Assembly (NCBI GenBank): GCA_029237695.1
Contig: JAQRGA010000128.1
Coordinates: 1-64,000, forward strand
Source: Conchocele bisecta
Taxonomy: Eukaryota > Mollusca > Bivalvia > Lucinida > Thyasiridae
Length of the DNA stretch: 64,000 bases
Direction of reading: 5' to 3'
Numbering within the stretch: position 1 is the stretch's first letter; each line of letters begins with the position of its first letter. The position numbers and the translations under genes are program-made. The notes under the pieces were generated by a model, which was not told the origin of the DNA, did no database searches, and saw only the letters and a list, made by a program, of their open reading frames with translations. This document shows positions 45,553 through 56,469 of the stretch, piece by piece.

Positions 45553-45587
45553 CAAAACAAACCAACAACCAAAACAAAAACTTAAAC
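43375..45587. other. No host gene seen; probable LINE 5' region at the end
   Basis: Nothing recognisable to about 44980. A short repeat of 'acttgatatagc' lies at 45372-45422 and a (CAA)n run at 45522-45552. The ~100 bp before ORF1 is A/C-rich, as expected for a LINE 5' untranslated region. The 84-codon frame at 44132 has no recognisable domain. Confidence 0.45.
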
Positions 45588-47745
45588 ATGGGTGAAATGT
45601 CTACTCCCATCAACAAAAGACGCGTCAGGGAAGACAACTCGACATTGTCACCTGATAGAAAATCACCTGAAGCTAAATTAGCCAACAACAGACGAGCACA
45701 TTATTCACCCACACCACCGCCCCGGCAGACACAGCAATACACAAAGAACAGACAGGCAAACCAATCAGGAACCTGGACGGACACCCTACATTTCAAAATA
45801 GAGGGCCCCAGGCGTAGGTCAGTAACTATTCCACAATTTCTTTAGGAGGCCATATAAGTCAAGCCGAAATCAGCTGTGGCATGGATGCACTAGATATCAA
45901 AATTAAACTACCGAATCGCTACACTAACAAAGGAAAAAGCTTCACAACCCCAGTTGGCATGACTGGAGTTGAGTTCAGACACTTGTCGCACCAAAACACG
46001 AACAGACAACACACATCCACTAAACAACAACCAAACCAAACAGTCACTCTGGGGACTGCAGATCATCCAGACTTCACACGACTTAACAAAGAAGAACTAA
46101 TGACAGCACTAGACGCTGGAAAAATACAAAATAACTGAAGCACATCACATAGGCAAAAACAAATCAACGCTTCTAATTAAATTTAACTCACCCACTCTAC
46201 CATTCACCATAACACCTGCTAGCTACATCAATTGCGGAAATAACATCAACATAGACATCACGATATCACGTCCCATTAGATGTAACAAATGCCAACAATT
46301 CGGCCATAAGCAAAACAATTGCAAAAACAATAAAACAGTATGTCCCATCTGTGGCTACTCACACACTTACACGGCGTGCACATACAACAATACACGAGCT
46401 CAAGATTGTTGCAGCAACTGCTACGTGGCTCAACAACATGAATGTGGACATAGGGCTAGTGATCCGTACTGTCCTATGTTTCTCAGATACAAAGAACAAC
46501 TCGCCAAAAAAAACAAAACACGAGACAGCTCACTAGAAACGCACTAAAAGAACAACTTCAAACCACAAATATTAACGTGAATCAGGAACAAATTAAGAAT
46601 AAGTTTCCGCAAACAGACTACAACACGAACGCCAGAGAAAACTCATATACCAGCTACACCTAAAACTAATAAACGAAAGAGAGCCCATGAAACATCTTAC
46701 AAAGATTACCAAACTCCCAATAAAAAACATTAACAAACAATCAATGCAGGACTATATTACTAAACAGCAAGTTTTTGATCTCGTGTCAGCAATCGAACTA
46801 GCACTCGAAAGACAATTAGGTATCCAAACTAATGGTCAGATAACCAGCTCACATTTAAATACTGAGCCCTCCAACGTACATACCAATGTTGCCACATATA
46901 CCGGTGATGACATAATCATTGAAACAGTAAGGAAGGAGATATCTACCTACTACCCACCCACACAAATAAGAAAGAATAGTTGCGACACAACAGCGGCTAA
47001 AAGCCTATTTAACACTTACATATCAGATAACAACCATCCGCATCCAGCAATAGCAAACAGCAGTGGAAAATCAAATAAAATTATAGATAGTGTGGATGAG
47101 ATAATAGGCATAGGCATATGTATCTGTGAAGAGGAGATGCCTTCTAATCCTCCAAGTATGGACTCACTCCTGACAACAAAATCACCAAAATCGTCACAGC
47201 CCATGCCGGACACCCCCGACTCACCGGGTTCTGGGCTTGGACTGTCTGACATATCTAACAATAGTTCAAGCGATAACATTAACCCTAAAAATATGAGCGA
47301 CGTTCAGAATTGCCAGACGATCACTGCTAAAAACAAATATGAAACAAACAATAAGGTCACAACATCCACACCCAATGTTAGCCCAGCGACAAGTCCAGTA
47401 AAAACAGTACACTAAATAACACTTAATAGATAAAAGTTATCCCCTAACACTGTGAATCTTCCAAAGACCAATAAAGCGTCTAAAGGTAGAGACGAAGCAA
47501 TACAAATAAAAAAGGCAAACGTATGGAAACAAAACCATGGACCAATAATAAAGACAGGCAAAGACTCACAGCAGAAACAAAACAAGGACAATATACCAAA
47601 AATAACTCTTATAAGACAAGACAAAATATCACCAAATAGGAGACCAGTGCAACTAAATGAGCCAGAAATGGAATCAAATATGACACCGTTAAGTGAAATA
47701 ATAGCGACTAAGCGTCACGGACTAAGACTCCCTGATATACAATAA
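45588..47745 (+). pseudogene. LINE ORF1 (RNA-binding, zinc knuckles), frameshifted
   Basis: Begins 'MGEMSTPINKRR' at 45588. The reading changes frame near 45840 (to 'GGHISQAEISCGMDALDI'), near 46115 (to 'EKYKITEAHHIGKNKSTLLI'), and several times after 46546. The conserved part at 46281-46500 has three knuckle-like units: 'CNKCQQFGHKQNNC', 'CPICGYSHTYTAC' and 'CSNCYVAQQHECGH...YCPMF', the gag-like zinc region of I/Jockey-type LINEs. It is followed by a basic linker and a low-complexity Ser/Thr/Asn-rich region (46687-47415, 47452-47745). The likely role in a live copy is RNA binding and RNP formation. Clade assignment is tentative. Confidence 0.78.
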
Positions 47746-47777
47746 ATCATAAACATATTTAATAAAAACAAAATAGT

Positions 47778-47862
47778 ATGGGTATAAACGGAACTAAAAC
47801 CAACAAGACCCTGACAGTCCTTTAATGGAACTGCCGGGGTTTTGTCAAAACAAAAAGTGAGC
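47778..47862 (+). pseudogene. LINE ORF2 start (AP endonuclease), truncated
   Basis: 'MGINGTKTNKTLTVL', a stop (TAA), then 'WNCRGFVKTKSEL'. The '(Q)WNCRG' motif opens the apurinic endonuclease domain of LINE ORF2, and the stop falls exactly at the expected Gln. Sequence then breaks into AGATATCT repeats, so only ~28 codons remain. Confidence 0.8.
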
Positions 47863-48112
47863 TATCTATTTGGCTCATTAAGATATCTTATTGAAGGAAA
47901 GAGATATATTTTATTGTGAAGTAGATATCTAGTATTACAAAAGAGATATCTATCTAAAAATTTAATAAATATATCACTTTGACTCAACAAGATATCTATT
48001 TGACAGTTCAATACATCTCTTTGAGTCAACAAGATGTATCCTTGAGTCAATAAGATATCTAGTTTGATGAAAGAGATATCTATTTGAAGCCGTTCAATAA
48101 GATATCTGTTTC
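47862..48112. repeat. AGATATCT palindrome array 1
   Basis: AGATATCT (or one-off variants) recurs about every 21 bp, separated by ~13-bp spacers such as 'tattgaaggaaag' and 'tttgactcaacaa'. It directly abuts the truncated LINE. Confidence 0.85.
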
Positions 48113-48149
48113 GTTTCATTTTTTAATTGTAGAAATGAATTCTCCCTAC

Positions 48150-48860
48150 CAGGAATAAGGTACGTGCTATTATGGTTTACACTGTTCAAATAACTGTAGG
48201 TGGCCCGTGCTGATCAGTGTTTACACTGTTCAATGTAAGATAAATGCTGAAAAGTACATGCTTATCCGACTTTACACTGTTCAAATCAAAGTATCTGCAT
48301 CACAGGTAAAGTAATATACTTTTTGATCGGGATTTACACTGTTCATAGTAAGGTAAGCGCTTATTATGGTTTAACATATATAGTGCATGCTGATCAGATT
48401 GGCACATGACACATTGGCATCGATTTTTGAATTGTTTTGTAGAGATACTTTGATATTGTCATAAAATATTAAACAAATGAGTTAAATTTGGTCATATACC
48501 GTACTAGTTATCAGATCTAAAATATAAACATTTTGCCAAAATTTCTAATTCCCCACCCCACCCTCGCATCGCGATACATGACCACGCGCAATGTGACATC
48601 ATAATTATAAGAGACAATGTTATGAAGTCATATATAGTGCGTTATAAAAGTCAACATTGATTCATAGTCATAATGACAAAATTTGATTGGCGTACATGTT
48701 ACATGTAGGTAAGTACCAAAGTAAAAATATGGCTCTACTATCAATACTTCTTCAATGAACCTCGTACATGTAGAATGTACATGCTTATTATGGTTTACAC
48801 TTTTAACAGAGAGTTACAGGCTGATCAGCGTTTACACTGTTCAAAGTCATGTACTTGAGC
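48150..48860 (+). repeat. Interspersed 'tttacactgttcaaa' repeats
   Basis: The word recurs at 48178, 48220, 48272, 48330, 48797 (diverged) and 48831, often after 'gctgatcag', echoing the 'gatcag-tctacactgttcg' MITE core. No terminal structure found. Confidence 0.6.
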
Positions 48861-49401
48861 TAACCAGGCTTGATTGCATGGTGCCAATTGAAGTGAGGTT
48901 GGGGGGGGGTGGGGGTTGTGGCCACGATAACCGGTTTAACCCACCAGTGAACGGTTTTACTCACTGACCGTTCCAAGTCGGTACCATTGGCTACATTCTT
49001 TCTTGTATCATAGTAGGTAATTGTATTTAATTTTCATCTGAGTCATGATGTTGTTGCTATTTATTGACGTCTAAGTTCTGTCGGGCCTGTATTGCTTTTC
49101 TTTGCATTTATTTTTTATTGTAATTTCCAATTTGTTTCTTTGGGACCGTACGCCGCTGGTCGTAGACTGCACGTTTGTGCCATGTTGAAGGCTCTGCGAC
49201 CACCGCCGTATGCTTACTGTCTTTTGTGCAGTCGGTAATACTTTTTCTTCCTTGGTGGTTCTTCGGTCTCCTTGTGGTACTCATTCCCTATTTGTTTATG
49301 GCACGTTTTCATTCAACGAAAACTTGTGCGAAAACGTGTGCGATTTCTTGTCCGAATTTATGTGAGTATTGTTTATGTACATGTAACTCCACTATACGGT
49401 G
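48861..49401. other. No gene recognised
   Basis: Contains a short G-run (48899-48917) and a hydrophobic frame (49175-49477) with no domain or support. Confidence 0.45.
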
Positions 49402-49482
49402 TTTCCATTACATCCGAATTCGTATACGTTTTCGTATGCGAAATCGCATGCGACAACGTATACGCATTCGGATATAATGGAA
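49402..49482. mobile_element. Small foldback 'ttccattacatccgaattcg'
   Basis: Ends with 'cgcattcggatataatggaa'. The inner 'cgtatacg' occurs on both arms around 'gaaatcgcatgcgac'. About 81 bp. Confidence 0.75.
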
Positions 49483-49489
49483 TAGTTAA

Positions 49490-50062
49490 ACAAGTGACCC
49501 AAATGGGCCTGTATCGCTCACCTGATGACACCATTTGATCTTCGAGAACATCACACATACATATGGCCAAAAACACTAGAAGATTTGCTAAGTTGACGAT
49601 AAAGTGACGACCTTTTGACCTTTCGGCGGCGATCTTGGGTGACACAATGACCTAATTGTGACAAAAATTGTATCAGACCGATCGGCTCATTGATACTTTT
49701 GATTTGATATATAACATGACCATATTCAGTCAACAACTAAATTTGACCCCACTTTGACCCCCCTGGGCCCCACCCATTTGTGACTCCAGGGCAACCATTT
49801 TATCAAATCTGAAATAGCATTAGCGTAAGATCATTGCTATAAAGTTTCATCAAAATCAAGAATTTGGCCTACTTTCCCACGGCAGCCATCTTGGATTATG
49901 TAACAACGCCATTTCATCAAATCTGAAAATGCTTCACCTAAGGACCATAACTGTGAAGTTTTGTCAGCATCGGCCAAGTGGTTCACGAGAATAAGATTTG
50001 TGAAGTCGCTAAAATGACGACCTTTTGCTCTTTTGGCGGCCATCTTGGATGATGTAATAACC
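49490..50062. repeat. Bivalve dispersed repeat, copy 3
   Basis: Head 'acaagtgacccaaatgggcc', 'tgtatcgctcacctgatga', then 'gacctttcggcggcgatctt' and 'tttggcggccatcttgga'. Same family as 35701-36370. Confidence 0.82.
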
Positions 50063-50200
50063 CAAATCTCCGCAAAAAATAAATGTTTCCCCCATCCCGC
50101 TGATGGACCACAAAATCAACTTATTTATTTACTATTTTCTGATTGGAAAATAATGATATGACTTGCAGGCAGCAACAGTTATTGTTAAGTAGTCGATCAA

Positions 50201-50638
50201 ACAGATATCTACATATATGAAAAAGTCAAATAAATATCTAATTGATTTAAAAAGATATCTCTTTCACCATAGAACATATCTGTTTCATACAACACGATAT
50301 CTGTTTGGCTATATAAGATATCTTATTCATAGAAGTAGATATATGTTTCATTGAATCTAAACATATATCTCGTTCTGTCAAAGAGATATCTTGTTGACTG
50401 AAAGAGATATCTTATTGACTGAAATAAGTATATGTAACTCCGAAACAGATATCCTTATTGTTATTATCATAGAGATATCTATTTCAGAGTTACATATATC
50501 TCTTTGAGTCAATAAGATATCTCTTTCATTCAACACTATATCTCTTTCTGGCTGACTGAAATAGATATCTGTTTGTCAGAAAGAGATATCTTGTTGATTG
50601 AAAGAGATATCTTATTGACTCAAAGAGATATATTTTAC
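50201..50638. repeat. AGATATCT palindrome array 2
   Basis: About twenty AGATATCT or near copies spaced 21-22 bp with spacers like 'tattgactgaaag'. Same family as array 1, 2.1 kb away. Confidence 0.88.
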
Positions 50639-52077
50639 TCTGAATAAATAGTAAAACTGCGTGCCATACAAACTAGCCTATTGTCGTCATTTGATGCATA
50701 TTTAAGAATTTTGAGACGATCCCTCTATGCCTAGTCACATGGCTCCGCCTCAATTCGTGGCCGCATTGTCAGAACTGCTTCCGTCTACGGATATCCATGT
50801 CTGCTATTTTCCCGTTACACCGGGGTTAATTACGTCTCTGTGGTGTTGGGTACCAGTCCACTTGAAAAAGGCTTATATATAGTTTCGTAGTTTGCTTTTT
50901 ACTGAATATTCCAAAACTGCCTGTCTGTGATGATTGAATGGGACTTAAAATTAAATACTCAGTATCCTATGCTATTTTCAGCTGAAAAAAGCAAGTATTT
51001 GTAAAATTATGTGCCAAACTGTGAACCGGTCCATTTAGTGAGCATATTCAGTTTAAAATTGTACGCATCTTCCGCTCGAAATGTGTGTTTGCTGTTTGTA
51101 CTGATATTGGAGATCATGTGATCTCGAGGGGTTGGTGTGATGGAGGTAAGTCAGTTGAAGACGATTCTTTGGTGGTCAAACTTGGATTCTGATTGATCAA
51201 AGGTGGCCCCATAGACGGAGTGGTAACGCCGGTAGGTAGGCTAAGATTATGCTTTAATATTATTCCTGCGGAAAATAAATGGTAAATAGGATATATGCTA
51301 GAGACAATCCCAGTTTTGTTGCTGACGAAATACAAATGCTGTTATGAAGGGGCGATCGATAAGTCATATTATAAATCCATTTAAGGTGACATATGGGAAC
51401 ACCGGTAAGCATAGACAGGTTCTGGATCGCAAACATAACTGTTTGGCAACGTGCATGTATCAATATGATTATGTATCTGTGGCAAGGCAAGTGTTCAATC
51501 AAGGTTATTATTTATATATATTTCGATTTAAAGGGTGCATACTGTATCATGTAATGGTGTAAGAGCAGCACATCAGATATTTTGGGTTTGTGTGGTTGGA
51601 AGGCTAGATAATTCGCTATTTTGTATTTGATTGTCTCCCTTGTGGTTTAGCTAAGGCTGGTTGTATATTATCTAACTTGTTGAGAAATGTAGTGAAATAC
51701 TGGCAGACCAGTGGTCACATGGTGGTGACGTTCCTGGAAGATCGACTACTGACAGTGAGACTCAAGTCAGGAAATGCATGTTGCAATTGGTTGTTTTTGG
51801 ATTGCAGAGGAGATGCATGTGTCCACCGTAACGTGTTGCAACCGGGCTGAGGTATGCTTGCTGCATGCATATCTGAATGTCATTCGTAGTGGACGAATGA
51901 GTTAGGCGAGCAGAACTTTGTATTGAGTCTGTGTTAGGACAAGGACATGTTGGTACTGATCAGTTGCCATTGATTGGTGTCCGAATTTTAGCTCCCTGAA
52001 AATAGTGATGTGTGATCTCGTCATATTAAGGACACGATGTATGTACAAGTGTAGTATATGCAGGGCCAGTTGGTTAT
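50639..52077. other. No gene recognised
   Basis: Open frames here are short (under 90 codons) and featureless. No repeat with a partner in this window was found. Confidence 0.45.
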
Positions 52078-52262
52078 GCTTGTTTGTTTGTTTGGGTTTA
52101 ACGGCTTATCCACAGCTAAGGTCATGTAAGGCCGGGTCAATGCGTTTAGTACTAAATCCAACATATTACCAGTACAAATGGGGGGGTGGGGGACTCCCCA
52201 AATCGGAACTGAGCATTTACAATAAAAGGGGCATTGGCATATATCAGAATTTGGAAGGAAAA
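52078..52262 (+). repeat. Mollusc-type dispersed repeat 'gtttaacggcctatc', copy 1
   Basis: 'gggtttaacggcttatccac', 'gctaaggtcatgtaaggcc', then 'agtactaaatccaacatatta'. Partner copies are at 56244, 59858, 60728 and 62880. Confidence 0.75.
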
Positions 52263-52693
52263 TGTAAGTAAATGAACAAAGAATGCTGTTGTTTGAATCA
52301 AACTGTTCAGGGAGAGGTATATGTATTTACCCACGCAAATGGTACAGATTATGGCGGTTTTATTAAAGTTCAGTATATATATTTGTGTTTCAGACATTCG
52401 TCAAATGTTTTTTTACAGAACGTACTGGTTAGCAGTATCATTCCCGTGAGACCCATTTGTTCGCTTTGGGAGGAACCCGGAGTACCCATTGTGATGTGTT
52501 CAGTGATGTATGTGCAATGTGCGTAATACTAATGTCAGATGTTGAAATAGTTGTAGCGCAAAGTGTTTAAGGTTTTCTAGTGTCGGTTATCCGGTGTCAG
52601 CAGTGTGTTAGCCTGCCCCTCGAGTCGGAAACAGAGGGTGATGCGAATACATGTACATGTGTGCCCCTGCAGGGGGACGATAATCATAGAGTC
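52263..52693. other. No gene recognised
   Basis: The 84-codon frame (52272-52526) has no recognisable domain. Confidence 0.4.
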
Positions 52694-52811
52694 GGGCAGT
52701 TTGATACCCTAGATATGGGCAGTGTGATACCCTAGAGACGGGCAGTCCGTAACCCTAGAGACGGGCAGTGTGATATCCTAGAGACGGGCAGTTTGATATC
52801 CTAGAGACGGG
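52694..52811 (+). repeat. 23-bp minisatellite
   Basis: Five copies of 'gggcagtgtgatatcctaga' + 'gac'. Confidence 0.93.
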
Positions 52812-53849
52812 ATTTACGTAAAATGTAAATGTATACATGCATACATGGTGCGGTAACGTTAACGAGGTAACTGGATCATGGGATTAAGTTGAACAACCTC
52901 AGAGTTCAGGTTGTAGAGAGCTAGAAGCAGTACGGATGGTGGTAAGTAGTTCGGTTGGCACCGTATATGGACAAAAGGTAAAGTTGTACATTGATAATTA
53001 AAATATTGTTCGCATTATGCAAACAGGAAGCAAAAACAACAATGGCAAGATATTTCTTTGGAAATTAACGCTATGAGTGTCAATGCACCTATTATGTCTG
53101 TACTGGAAGACAATAACAGACCAGACATTCACAGTAAGTGTACTGATACTGATGGTTGGCAGATTCAAAGATGGGTATTTGATTGCTGAGAAAATCATGG
53201 GCAATCACGATATTGATAGATTTGCATCAAATTTTAAGTAAAAATATCGAATTATTTAACTCAAAATGTTGGTTTTTAATGCACAGAGACTGTGAATGCT
53301 TTTGATCAGTCGTTGTATGGATGCAAACATTGGATTGTCCCCCATTGATACCAATGGTAATAAACACAATGTTAAGATATAATGCATGTGGTACATTGAT
53401 TGTGTCACAACGGAAATATGCACATTGTTGGCACATGTTGACTAATAATCATGGCATGTTTGCCAGACAGGTGTTGTGTTATCATAGTTTTCCACGAAAC
53501 GATGTAGTGAAGTGTGGCAATGACAGTAGCCGCAGATGTATATTCAGGGAGAATACATAAAATGTTACTATCACTGCTTAACATGTGACATTTACATGAG
53601 CACACTGCCATATAAGTGTAGTGTGGATGGTTTTCGTCGCATGAAAGTGACTGATATGTTATAAGCCATGCAATATAATGTATAATTCATGTATTGGTTG
53701 TGGATGTGATTCCATTTATTGAGTGTATATGTTGTTTCATTTGAGCAGGATTGGTGGGACGTGTAATGGGCGGAGCGAGCTGAGGGCGGTCGTTCGTGAA
53801 GGGTAGTGTGATAGCGGACAATATTTGGACGTACACGATGAGTAGAAAG
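52812..53849. other. No gene recognised
   Basis: This could be upstream sequence of the recombinase-bearing element, but no reverse transcriptase or other domain is visible. Confidence 0.4.
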
Positions 53850-54665
53850 TGACAATACGGTTAAACTGTATGAACTGTGTGTGTATCATTCACCAACTGG
53901 AGGTTGTTGTTATATTAATGGGTATGAGGCAATTCCGACAAGATGCAATGCATGGTGTATTGTATTTGCGAGGGCGGTTGGTGACGATAAGTGTCATTAT
54001 GACGGACATTTGCGATATGAACTGGGCACGTGTTTGAACAATGCAGCTAAGCGATTACATGTAAGATCTACAACTGGTGTAAAGAAAGGTGTTTTCACCT
54101 CTGATATCCTGATTGATTTATTCAGGAAATACACTGGTGACATGGATTTGATAACATTAAGGGACTTGTCCATGTTTTTGGTTGACTATTCAGGTTTGAT
54201 TTTGTTTTGCGTTCCGGTGAACTCGGTGATTTATGTGCGTTTGACGATCATTTAATTAAAATAAGAATTAAGTGTAACGGGCAGATACAGGGTGGGCAAT
54301 GAGGTCATAATTGCTAAAGGTCACACAGCGGCTTGTACACATTCCAGGCTTAAAAATGTATGTTTTGAGGCAGGTGTAACGGCCAAATCAGAATGTTTCT
54401 CATTTCGGCTTGTGCATCGATCACGTTGATTATTATGATAATTGTTGGAAAGAAACATAAAGATAAGTTACACTAGGGCAAGAGAAGTAATTTGAAAAAT
54501 TAATGTATGTGCATCCGGATGGTAAAGGTGGTTTTCACACATTTAGATCAAGAGTTGTATTAATGTCAGCACATGCCGGTGTCAATAATCGTTGTCTAAA
54601 ACGACACGGCAGATGAAGGTTGGATATAAGTAAGGATGGGCAATATGAGCAAAAGGCCCAAGACT
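53850..54665 (+). pseudogene. Tyrosine recombinase of a DIRS/Crypton-type element, decayed
   Basis: Four blocks in order match the tyrosine-recombinase fold. (1) 53881-54205: an N-terminal core-binding region ending 'AAKRLHVRS', then 'TSDILIDLFRKY' and 'LRDLSMFLVDYSG'. (2) 54207-54265, next frame: 'LRSGELGDL', holding the first catalytic Arg, then 'DDHLIKIRI'. (3) 54277-54500: 'RYRVGNEVIIAKGHTAAC', and after a stop 'ISYTRAREVI'. (4) 54512-54665: 'FHTFRSR' (H-x-x-R box), 'AHAGVNNRCLKRHGR', a TGA where a Trp is usual, then 'DISKDGQYEQ' with a candidate nucleophile Tyr. At least four lesions make it dead. The phrasing resembles the XerD-like recombinases of animal DIRS and Crypton elements. No reverse transcriptase is seen nearby. 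Confidence 0.8.
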
Positions 54666-54862
54666 GTTGAGGCCTTAGATTTGTAAAAGTAATTGAGTGT
54701 ATATTCAAAATTTATTTATTGCGTAATTATGAGTTTTGTTATATTATAACAGAAAGTTAATTTTGATATTTGCTGAGTGTGGAATTATGGAATGAAAATG
54801 TTGACACACAAACCCTGTCTAAAAGGACTTTTCTCTTTTTTCGTGATTTGATATCATTGGCG

Positions 54863-54936
54863 TAAAGATCGCAACCAGCAGATATAAGTATGTGTTTGTG
54901 TTTCATTTAGGGCCAACTGGAGTATAGTTAAGACTA
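54863..54936 (+). repeat. 74-bp direct repeat, copy 1
   Basis: Starts 'taaagatcgcaaccagcaga', ends 'tagttaagacta'. The second copy at 55270-55343 differs at one position. Confidence 0.95.
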
Positions 54937-55269
54937 ACAGTTTTCCGCGGTGCGCTCAAGCATAGCGGAAAACTGCTGTCTTCAATACACGGAAGTGTAG
55001 CACGTGGAGTAAGTAGGACCGGTTGTTAGCACGTGATGTGCGGGCTGTAAGGCGTGTATCGTCATTCTTGCGATAGCAGTCACTGCATAAACAGGCAATT
55101 TTTTCATATATGTGATATGATCAGATATGTAAATGTAATGTATGCTATTGTACATGTACAGATGTGTGGGTCCCGTGCTTTCTATAGTGGATTTGGCCCT
55201 AGAGGCTTGTCTCTAGTTTTACCGCAGGGACCACTGTGTGTTGTGTACTGTCCATCTCAACTCATGCAG

Positions 55270-55343
55270 TAAAGATCGCAACCAGCAGATATAAGTATGT
55301 GTTTGTGTTTCATTTAGGGCCAACTGGAGAATAGTTAAGACTA
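55270..55343 (+). repeat. 74-bp direct repeat, copy 2
   Basis: Near-identical to 54863-54936. The spacer (54937-55269) contains an inverted pair 'cagttttccgcggt'/'gcggaaaactg' at 54940-54974. Confidence 0.95.
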
Positions 55344-55349
55344 GGCATT

Positions 55350-55770
55350 TTTGTTAGTACCGGTATGTGTATCACTGGTGGACATCGTAATAGATGCTCC
55401 CAATTTCAATTGGAGAAGACTGTATCCAATTTAATATGCCATAACTGAACTGACAGTTTCTCACCTAATTTTAACGGATATTAAAGATAATCGTCACATT
55501 TTGTCACAGTTGTATATAAAGATGGGATCGACTTCTAGGCACGGCAGGCCCTGGTGGACTGCAAGGAATGCAGGCCCACCTGGGGCTATGTTCGTTGTAA
55601 ATCGTGTAGTCGTTTTCTCAGCTACGGGCCGAATATCATGCAGCCTCCCTTTTTATGCTACAACTATCTTACTATTATTTTCTTCATCTCAATTGCTTGG
55701 CCCTAAATGATACTCTTTTGTGTTGATGGGTCGTTAAGCACCATTCCATTCCATTCCATGTTGCTCATTT
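55350..55770 (+). repeat. Dispersed repeat ending in (CATTC)n, copy 1
   Basis: 'gtggacatcgtaatagatgc', 'gacttctaggcacggcaggc', 'ggaatgcaggcccacctg', then 'gatgggtcgttaagcaccat' and 'tccattccattccat'. The 5' half recurs at 58780-59010 and the 3' end at 55850-55915. A short simple-repeat tail after 'cgttaagcacc' is what a LINE- or SINE-type 3' end looks like. Confidence 0.7.
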
Positions 55771-55849
55771 ATATTGTTCATCATAGTTTGTTTGTTACCC
55801 TAATCTTGTGATTGCCTACCACATCTAACATGCTATTTTCTTCTAAATT

Positions 55850-55915
55850 GCTTGGCGCTAAATGAAACTCTTTTGTATTGATGGGCCGTTAAGCACCATT
55901 CCATTCCTTTTTATG
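55850..55915 (+). repeat. 3' end of the (CATTC)n repeat, copy 2
   Basis: 'cttggcgctaaatgaaactc' and 'gatgggccgttaagcaccat' followed by 'tccattcc', duplicated ~150 bp downstream of copy 1. Confidence 0.8.
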
Positions 55916-56243
55916 CCCCAATGCGATACCGTCGAAACGTTTGTAAGAGTTTCTCCAGTTTGAGTTCAGTATGCCACAGGGGCATATCCATGTTTTAGAA
56001 ACATGTCTAGTTTTTATCTATCCCGCAAACTTTTTGGGGATACCAATAGTAGCCACCCTGTCCGTCTGTCCAAGATTTGTGCTAAATTATTCAGTTACCA
56101 TAAGTCTAATTGACTTGAAACTTCATATACTTATTTGTCATCGTCCATATTTCATTCGTTAGCCCACCCACGCGGCCCCTTTGCTCAAGCTGAAGGTGAA
56201 ATTACATTTTTTAGGGATCATCCATCAGTGTTACTGATTTCTT

Positions 56244-56450
56244 GTTTGTTTATTGGTGTTTAACGGCCTATCAACAGCTACGGTCATGTAAGGCCAGGCA
56301 AACGGGTTCGATCCCGTTTTAACCTGCTGCATTGGGGGGGAAATCCCAAAATCAGAACGGAATATTTACATCAAGAAAAAAGTATATAGCCCTGAAATTA
56401 GAACCCATCACAAGCTCCCACCTGCCACCCACTACTGATTTCTTGTGTAG
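56244..56450 (+). repeat. Mollusc-type dispersed repeat, copy 2
   Basis: 'gtgtttaacggcctatcaac', 'gtcatgtaaggccaggcaaa', 'gggttcgatcccgtttt' (a B-box-like word), 'ctgaaattagaacccat'. Confidence 0.85.
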
Positions 56451-56469
56451 ATAGGCCACTCTGTAGGTA

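Noticed and set aside
49175..49477. 100-codon frame with membrane-like segment and Arg/Ile repeats
   Set aside because: The Arg/Ile part is the foldback at 49402-49482 and the rest has no support.
47862..50638. CRISPR-like array of AGATATCT repeats with spacers
   Set aside because: The repeat is only 8 bp, spacers are ~13 bp and similar to each other, and the window is eukaryotic.
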